In this document: positions 43,432 to 47,999 of the stretch, in pieces
Numbering within the stretch: the first letter of the stretch is position 1
Layout of the letters: each line of letters starts with the position of its first letter
Assembly: GCA_015228875.1 (NCBI GenBank)
Contig: JADGCS010000023.1
Coordinates: 1-47,999 of the forward strand
Direction: 5' to 3'
Source of the DNA: Deltaproteobacteria bacterium
Lineage (GTDB): Bacteria > UBA10199 > JADGCS01
DNA length: 47,999 nt
The notes under the pieces: generated by a model
The model's input: the letters and a program-made list of their open reading frames with translations, nothing else
Databases searched by the model: none
What the model was told of the DNA's origin: nothing
Translations under genes and position numbers: made by a program

Positions 43432-44247
43432 TTGCAAACATTTCTTGAACAACTTGGTGTCAACATCGATCTGTACGCGGATCTCATTGGCTGGGGGTTG
43501 ATTTTTACACGGGTCTTGACCATGCTGATCCTCACGCCATTTCTTGGTGGGCGCGGGATCCCGGGCAGGATTCGTCTGCTCACGGCCATGATCCTCACCA
43601 CGTATGTATTTTATTTCATGCGGGAGGATCTGCTGAGTCAGGTGCCCACGGACAAGGGACTCATCATTGTACTTTTTCTCAAGGAAATTTTTATTGGTTT
43701 TGCCATCGGGCTTACGACGATCATGTGTTTTTACGCGATAGAGGCCGGGGGAAGGATTGTCGATAATCAGCGCGGTTCTGCCAATGCCCAGATTTTTCTG
43801 CCGGCCCTGGGACAGGTTTCCATATTCGGCCTGTTTCAATTTTGGGTGGGTTTGTCTTTTTTTTGCGCGATCTCGGGGCATGTTATTTTTTTAAAGGCCT
43901 TTCTCGACAGCTTTGCCACGATCCCTGTTTTTTCCCTGCCGTCCATCGAGCCGGGGATCTCTCCTTTTGCGCAGTTGATTATCCGCATGTCCGCTGATGT
44001 CCTGTTACTCGGCATGCAGCTTGCGGCACCGGTTTTGATTGGTATCTTTCTTACCGATCTTGTCCTGGGGATTGCCAACAAAATGGCCCCGCAGATACCG
44101 GTATTTGAAATTGGTTTTATGATGAAGGGGTATGTGGGGATCTTGATGGTTTATGTTTCGATAGTTGTGCTGGTGTCGCAGATGAACGAGTTTTATGGTG
44201 TGATGAATACCAATGTCAGAAGGGTTGTGATGTTTTTTGCGGATTAG
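43432..44247 (+). CDS. sctT: T3S export-gate protein SctT/FliR
   Basis: The 271-residue protein has six or so membrane helices and the family features FTRVLTMLILTPFLGGRGIP, EIFIGFAIGL, GGRIVDNQRG and APVLIGIFLTDLVLGIANK. It completes the SctR-S-T gate. The start is a TTG at 43432 behind GAGG. SctU/FlhB, which normally follows, is absent; a hairpin and a methyltransferase come next. Confidence 0.93.
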   Translation: MQTFLEQLGVNIDLYADLIGWGLIFTRVLTMLILTPFLGGRGIPGRIRLLTAMILTTYVFYFMREDLLSQVPTDKGLIIVLFLKEIFIGFAIGLTTIMCFYAIEAGGRIVDNQRGSANAQIFLPALGQVSIFGLFQFWVGLSFFCAISGHVIFLKAFLDSFATIPVFSLPSIEPGISPFAQLIIRMSADVLLLGMQLAAPVLIGIFLTDLVLGIANKMAPQIPVFEIGFMMKGYVGILMVYVSIVVLVSQMNEFYGVMNTNVRRVVMFFAD

Positions 44248-44252
44248 TGAGC

Positions 44253-44298
44253 GTCTGTCGGGCAGGACTCCTGCGAAACAGGGGCTTTCCCGACAGAC
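44253..44298 (+). terminator. Hairpin after the gate genes
   Basis: GTCTGTCGGG at 44253-44262 pairs perfectly with CCCGACAGAC at 44289-44298. There is no clear U-run, so it may be Rho-related, an mRNA stabiliser or an attenuator. Confidence 0.5.
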
Positions 44299-44322
44299 AC
44301 TTATTAAAACAGAAGGACGGTC

Positions 44323-45000
44323 ATGTCACTTTCAGAAAAATACTGGGATGATTACTACAGGGACAAACCTCTTGTAAACACGGTGCCGTCGGATTTTTTT
44401 AAGAGGATGGTCCCGCGACTGCAGAAAGGCAAGGTCCTCGATGTCGGCATGGGTGACGGTGTGCACGCTGTGTACCTTGCGGGCAAGGGCTTTGGTGTCA
44501 AAGGGGTTGACATCTCGTCTGTTGCGGTTGAGCGCGCCTTAAAACGTGCGGCAGAGAACAATGTGGTGATCGAGGCCAAAAGAACAGACCTCGACATGTA
44601 CCTTTTTGGTTTGATGGAATACGACTCACTGATCATGACCTTTTTTAGACCGTCAGTTAAAAGGTATTACTCCGAGATGGTGCGTTCGCTTAAGCAGGGA
44701 GGGACCCTTCTGGTCGAGTCTTGTACGGTCAGTGATCTCAAAGAGATCATCCCGCAGGACGAGGACTATCGTAACTGGTACTTTAAATCCAATGAACTCC
44801 TTCATCACCTTCAGGGGATGCGCATCCTGTTCTATCACGAGGGATACGAAAACGGCCGTCACGTCCTGCAGTGCCTTGCCGAAAAGCCGCTCGACAGAGA
44901 CGTGGCCAAATACAATGCCTTCGACATGAAGTCCGCCGAAAAAAAAGTGGATCATAATGATCCCAAGGCAATGCTGGAGGCGCTGTTTAAGAAAAAATAG
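44323..45000 (+). CDS. Class I SAM-dependent methyltransferase
   Basis: The 225-residue protein has the SAM motif VLDVGMGDGVHAVYLA at about residues 39-54, then GVDISSVAVERA. The N-terminal EKYWDDYY is typical of TehB/ thiopurine-type enzymes. The substrate is unknown. The C-terminal 50 residues are Lys-rich with no clear fold. It lies downstream of sctT and 25 bp from the glycosyltransferase gene. Confidence 0.85.
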   Translation: MSLSEKYWDDYYRDKPLVNTVPSDFFKRMVPRLQKGKVLDVGMGDGVHAVYLAGKGFGVKGVDISSVAVERALKRAAENNVVIEAKRTDLDMYLFGLMEYDSLIMTFFRPSVKRYYSEMVRSLKQGGTLLVESCTVSDLKEIIPQDEDYRNWYFKSNELLHHLQGMRILFYHEGYENGRHVLQCLAEKPLDRDVAKYNAFDMKSAEKKVDHNDPKAMLEALFKKK

Positions 45001-45021
45001 CAGGCGGGCCAAAGAGGCACC

Positions 45022-46788
45022 GTGTTTTTTTTCTCCGTCATGGCAAAGGTACCATTCACTCTGCAAAAAACACATTCACTCCATGCGGCATTTCCTTTGC
45101 TTGTTTTACTGTATGTGCTCACCCGCCTTGCAGGGCTTGTCTTTCTTGTCTCCCATAACGATGAGGCCATTTACACGCAGTATGCCCAGATGATCAGTGC
45201 CGACTGGCAGGTCAACAAGTTCATCTCTGTCGATGGTTTTTTCTGGAACGATTATAAAGAGCCGCTGCAATTCTGGATGACATCGCTCACGGTGAATCTG
45301 TTTCACAATCCCCTGTATGGTGTGCGTCTCTGGTCTGTTTTGTTTGGTCTTTTGGGATTTGTTTACACATACAAACTGTTTTGCGCCCTTTGGGGGAGGG
45401 ACGTTGGTCTTGTGTCGGCTGTTCTTTGCCTGTTCTCGCAGTATTTTTTCTATTTTGACGTGGTTAACATTACCGAACATTTTGTCTATGGGTCCGGGGC
45501 AGTTTTTCTGTGTTTCTTCCACAGGTTTTTACAGACACTCAAATGGTCGGCCCTTGCTGTTTCATTACCGGCATTTTCTCTGGCATTAAACTGCAAACCA
45601 TCTGCAGAGATCTGGCTGGCCCTGGGTTTCTGTGTGTTGCTTTATCATTCACTGATCACGGGGACGGGCGGTGGAAGAACAAAAAAAATCCTGGAACCTT
45701 GGAAGGTTTTTTCTACGCGTTTCGGCATCAATTTTTGCATGGTGTCCGCCCGCGTAGTATTTTCCGCTTTATGCGGGTTATGGGGTGTTGTGGTGTTGTC
45801 TTGTCATTTTATTTTGGCAAGATTGATAGTGTACTTGTTAATACCCGCAGAGTTTGCAAAGATCAGGCACCAAGGTTCTCCGCATGCCCTTGTCAGGGAT
45901 TTCGGGGGCCTTTTTGATCTGCCAGTCCGCGAATGGGTTAACAACATCATCTTTTATTTTTCCGATGTTTTATTTCTTGATGTCTTTGGGATTCCCCTGA
46001 TGCTGCTGTGTCTGGTTTTGTTTTTGCCACACGCGAAATTTATCAACAAAAAAAGTGGGCTTATACTGGCGTGCGGTTTATGGGTTGTCACTTTTGTCCC
46101 GCAGATTGTTTTCATGAAAGTGGCTCTGTTGCGACACTTCGGCATGGGGCTTTATTTCTGGTATGGTCTGCTTGCATGTCTGCTTGTTGATGTTTTTGGC
46201 AGGATGAGGGCCAGATATCTGCGGTATGTGTTCACAGGATGTGTGGTTTGCCTTTTGGGCGGCCAGATTTTTTATTTGTTTCATGATTTGTTTAAAAGCC
46301 GGCAGACCGAGGCCGGTATGGTGGAGGGCCATACCGGTTTTGCCAATGGCCTTGGGACAGAGACACTGATTACAAAAGTAAAAACATTCAAGCGCGGCAT
46401 TCTGGTCTATGACCTGCAATGGGGCCTGCCCGGGACACTGCTGCAGGTCTACGACAAAGACTACCCGCAGTTGACGCTGTTTCCTTTCAAGGCGTCTGTT
46501 GTCAGAGAATTTAAACTGGCTCACGAAGCAACTCGCACGCGGGGAGAAACGGGTGTGATGTCTTTCAGCAGAAAAACATTAAGGGGCCAGATGGTTGATG
46601 TGCGGTTTGGTCCCGATGATGCCGCCTACTTTGTTTTTGATTCTGCACGTCTCTCTGATAAAACCTTTATGTACTACAATGATGTATTCAACGACCCTGT
46701 CTTGTGCCGCAAAAAAGAGGTGGTCGACAAGGTTTTCAGGGGCAGGGCGCTTGAAGGGTCGAGTCTTGTAATTTGTGAGATGGAGTAA
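45022..46788 (+). CDS. GT39/ArnT-type integral-membrane glycosyltransferase
   Basis: The 588-residue protein has about ten to twelve hydrophobic segments and the periplasmic acidic motif HNDEAIYTQYAQ at about residue 48, typical of dolichyl-phosphate-mannose-type (PMT, ArnT) glycosyltransferases. Later motifs are YKEPLQFWMTSL and KPSAEIWLALG. It probably transfers a sugar from a polyprenyl phosphate onto a protein or lipid at the periplasmic side. The start is a GTG at 45022 (AAAGAGG upstream) or ATG at 45040. It may glycosylate surface proteins such as the MopE family, but this is speculation. Confidence 0.85.
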   Translation: MFFFSVMAKVPFTLQKTHSLHAAFPLLVLLYVLTRLAGLVFLVSHNDEAIYTQYAQMISADWQVNKFISVDGFFWNDYKEPLQFWMTSLTVNLFHNPLYGVRLWSVLFGLLGFVYTYKLFCALWGRDVGLVSAVLCLFSQYFFYFDVVNITEHFVYGSGAVFLCFFHRFLQTLKWSALAVSLPAFSLALNCKPSAEIWLALGFCVLLYHSLITGTGGGRTKKILEPWKVFSTRFGINFCMVSARVVFSALCGLWGVVVLSCHFILARLIVYLLIPAEFAKIRHQGSPHALVRDFGGLFDLPVREWVNNIIFYFSDVLFLDVFGIPLMLLCLVLFLPHAKFINKKSGLILACGLWVVTFVPQIVFMKVALLRHFGMGLYFWYGLLACLLVDVFGRMRARYLRYVFTGCVVCLLGGQIFYLFHDLFKSRQTEAGMVEGHTGFANGLGTETLITKVKTFKRGILVYDLQWGLPGTLLQVYDKDYPQLTLFPFKASVVREFKLAHEATRTRGETGVMSFSRKTLRGQMVDVRFGPDDAAYFVFDSARLSDKTFMYYNDVFNDPVLCRKKEVVDKVFRGRALEGSSLVICEME

Positions 46789-47331
46789 GTCTACATGCGG
46801 CAGTTGAAGCACAACGAGCGACGGGAGATACGGGATTAAATTGAGTTCTACGCGACTTCCCGTCATTGAAGCAGCAAACAACCAGGGACAGGAAGCGGCT
46901 GTTTATGAGCAGACAATGCCCAATTATGAAGATATAAACCAGTCTGTTTCGTGGTAGATGTAGACGCTTGCGCAAAATCCAGGGAGTCAAAATATTATTT
47001 TTGTTTTTTGTTTGTTATTTGTAGTTTTGGTGGTTCTTTTATTTATCTCTCAAGCAATTTATTCTCGTTTTGATGTTTTTGTCAGGCAGGGAACCACGGT
47101 TTTTGTCAATTTTTGGGTCGGTTTAAAAACATCATTTTGGTAAAGTTCCTCAACTTAAATTGGATGTTTATTGATAAAATCAAAGGGACCTTGGAATTTG
47201 TGTTGCAAAGGTATGTGGCACCTTAATTCAAAGGTATGTGGCACCTTAATTTTAATGCCACGAAAACATTATTCAGAAATGGATTGTATAGATTCAGAAT
47301 CGCACAAAGCCAGTGACGCACTTACTATATT
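46789..47331. other. Gene-free region with a short direct repeat
   Basis: No coding region is supported. AAAGGTATGTGGCACCTTAA occurs twice in tandem at about 47208-47255. A possible imperfect ACGGGA/TCCCGT hairpin lies near 46823-46863. Confidence 0.4.
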
Positions 47332-47844
47332 TTAGTACTCATCATCATACACAGCTAACGAAAAGACATCCATACCTGAAGTGGGGCCTGATATCCTTCT
47401 CATTGATCTCGCGTCTGAGTCAGTACGGTAAACTGCAGATCCACCATCAGAATTAAAACCAAGAAAAAGCTCATCATCTCCATCACCATCCACATCACCC
47501 GCAGCCAAAGCATTAATGGTCCAGTAAAAATTTTTACCATAGAATCTGCTGCCGATTGACGTCCCGTTGCCACTATAAATAGAAGTCCCTCCATCTGTTC
47601 CTCTCAAGCCCACATACAATTCGTCAAGACCATTGCCATCAACATCACCTGTCGCCATGGCACTCAATGTCCAACTATAACTTCTGCCATAGATTCTAGT
47701 GCCAATAGACTCTCCATCGCCTCTATAGATTATTGTACTGTTGTCTGTTCCCTCAAGGCCAGAATAAAGCTCTGCTTTACCATCACCATCGGTGTCACCA
47801 ACAGCTAAAACCTTTACACTCCAATCGTGGTTACTTTTCCACAT
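47332..47844 (-). pseudogene. VCBS/FG-GAP repeat protein fragment
   Basis: The minus-strand frame encodes at least 170 residues of propeller blades with Ca-binding loops (GDTDGDGKAELYSGL, GDVDGNGLDELYVGL, GDVDGDGDDELFLGF). The repeat pattern continues upstream to about 47930 (VEYIYFSDDGESIGKE), where a TGA stops the frame. No ATG or other usual start exists before 47844, and there is no signal peptide. An eight-T run in the coding strand near 47920-47927 could be a slip site. It is probably a broken gene or one whose start has shifted out of frame. The C terminus ends AVYDDEY. Confidence 0.6.
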
Positions 47845-47999
47845 TTCTTTACCTATGGATTCCCCGTCGTCGCTGAAATAGATATACTCAACGCGGTCAC
47901 AATTTGAGTTTTTCTCAATAAAAAAAACATTAACAAGTGTTGTATTTCACTTTTACATAGATTGATACTTTTGAGGTCTCCCCCCCCTCCCTTGATGGG

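Overview
The window looks like chromosomal DNA of an uncultured Gram-negative bacterium of the broad deltaproteobacterial type. The grounds are giant Sec-exported proteins with MopE-type metal-binding repeats and FG-GAP/VCBS propellers, a type III secretion (T3S) operon, a FliA/WhiG-family sigma factor, a probable sigma-54 promoter and many dispersed repeats. I cannot name the taxon from sequence alone. No rRNA, tRNA or CRISPR array was seen.

Layout. (1) 1-12.4 kb: secreted-protein region. A MopE-like gene (minus, running off the left edge), a 5'-truncated beta-propeller gene (plus) and a 1109-aa MopE/FG-GAP protein (minus). Between the first two sits a 6.2-kb element (about 1506-7752) with a repressor, an 884-aa primase/AAA+ protein, two overlapping tyrosine recombinases, an iteron-like array and long hairpin-rich inverted termini. 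I regard it as a candidate undescribed class of mobile element. (2) 12.8-16.8 kb: a second, unrelated DDE transposon (zinc-finger protein, D,D-35-E transposase, AAA ATPase, Cys-cluster protein) with TGTCGCG...CGCGACA ends. (3) 17.1-20.5 kb: housekeeping genes pyrE, pyrF, a phosphoesterase, a transglutaminase-like protein and aat. (4) 20.8-26.95 kb: first half of the T3S operon (sigma factor, rod-like protein, FliG-like protein, stator SctL/FliH, ATPase SctN/FliI, stalk SctO/FliJ, ruler SctP/FliK). (5) 26.95-40.1 kb: an accessory island splitting the T3S operon. It holds group II intron and IS21 remnants, three sugar-metabolism or transport genes, three large unrecognised proteins, an Lrp/AsnC regulator, a HigBA-like toxin-antitoxin pair and a PAQR protein. 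(6) 40.2-44.25 kb: second T3S half (SctQ/FliM, FliN-like, FliO-like, SctR, SctS, SctT), with a 107-bp structured repeat inserted twice. (7) 44.3-48 kb: methyltransferase, GT39-like glycosyltransferase and a VCBS-repeat fragment.

The most interesting link between regions is a shared promoter-like motif, (G/A)CAAC-N16-CGATA, with the geometry of a sigma-28 promoter. I found it upstream of exactly five genes: the two MopE-type genes and the three unrecognised island proteins. A sigma-28-family gene, itself behind a probable sigma-54 promoter, heads the T3S operon. This suggests a cascade of sigma-54, then the FliA-like sigma, then secreted or effector-like proteins. The T3S system mixes flagellar traits (FliG-like and FliO-like proteins, signal peptide on the FliP homologue) with injectisome-like SctR and SctS sequence. 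No secretin, ring, SctU or SctV gene lies in the window, so its final nature cannot be settled here.
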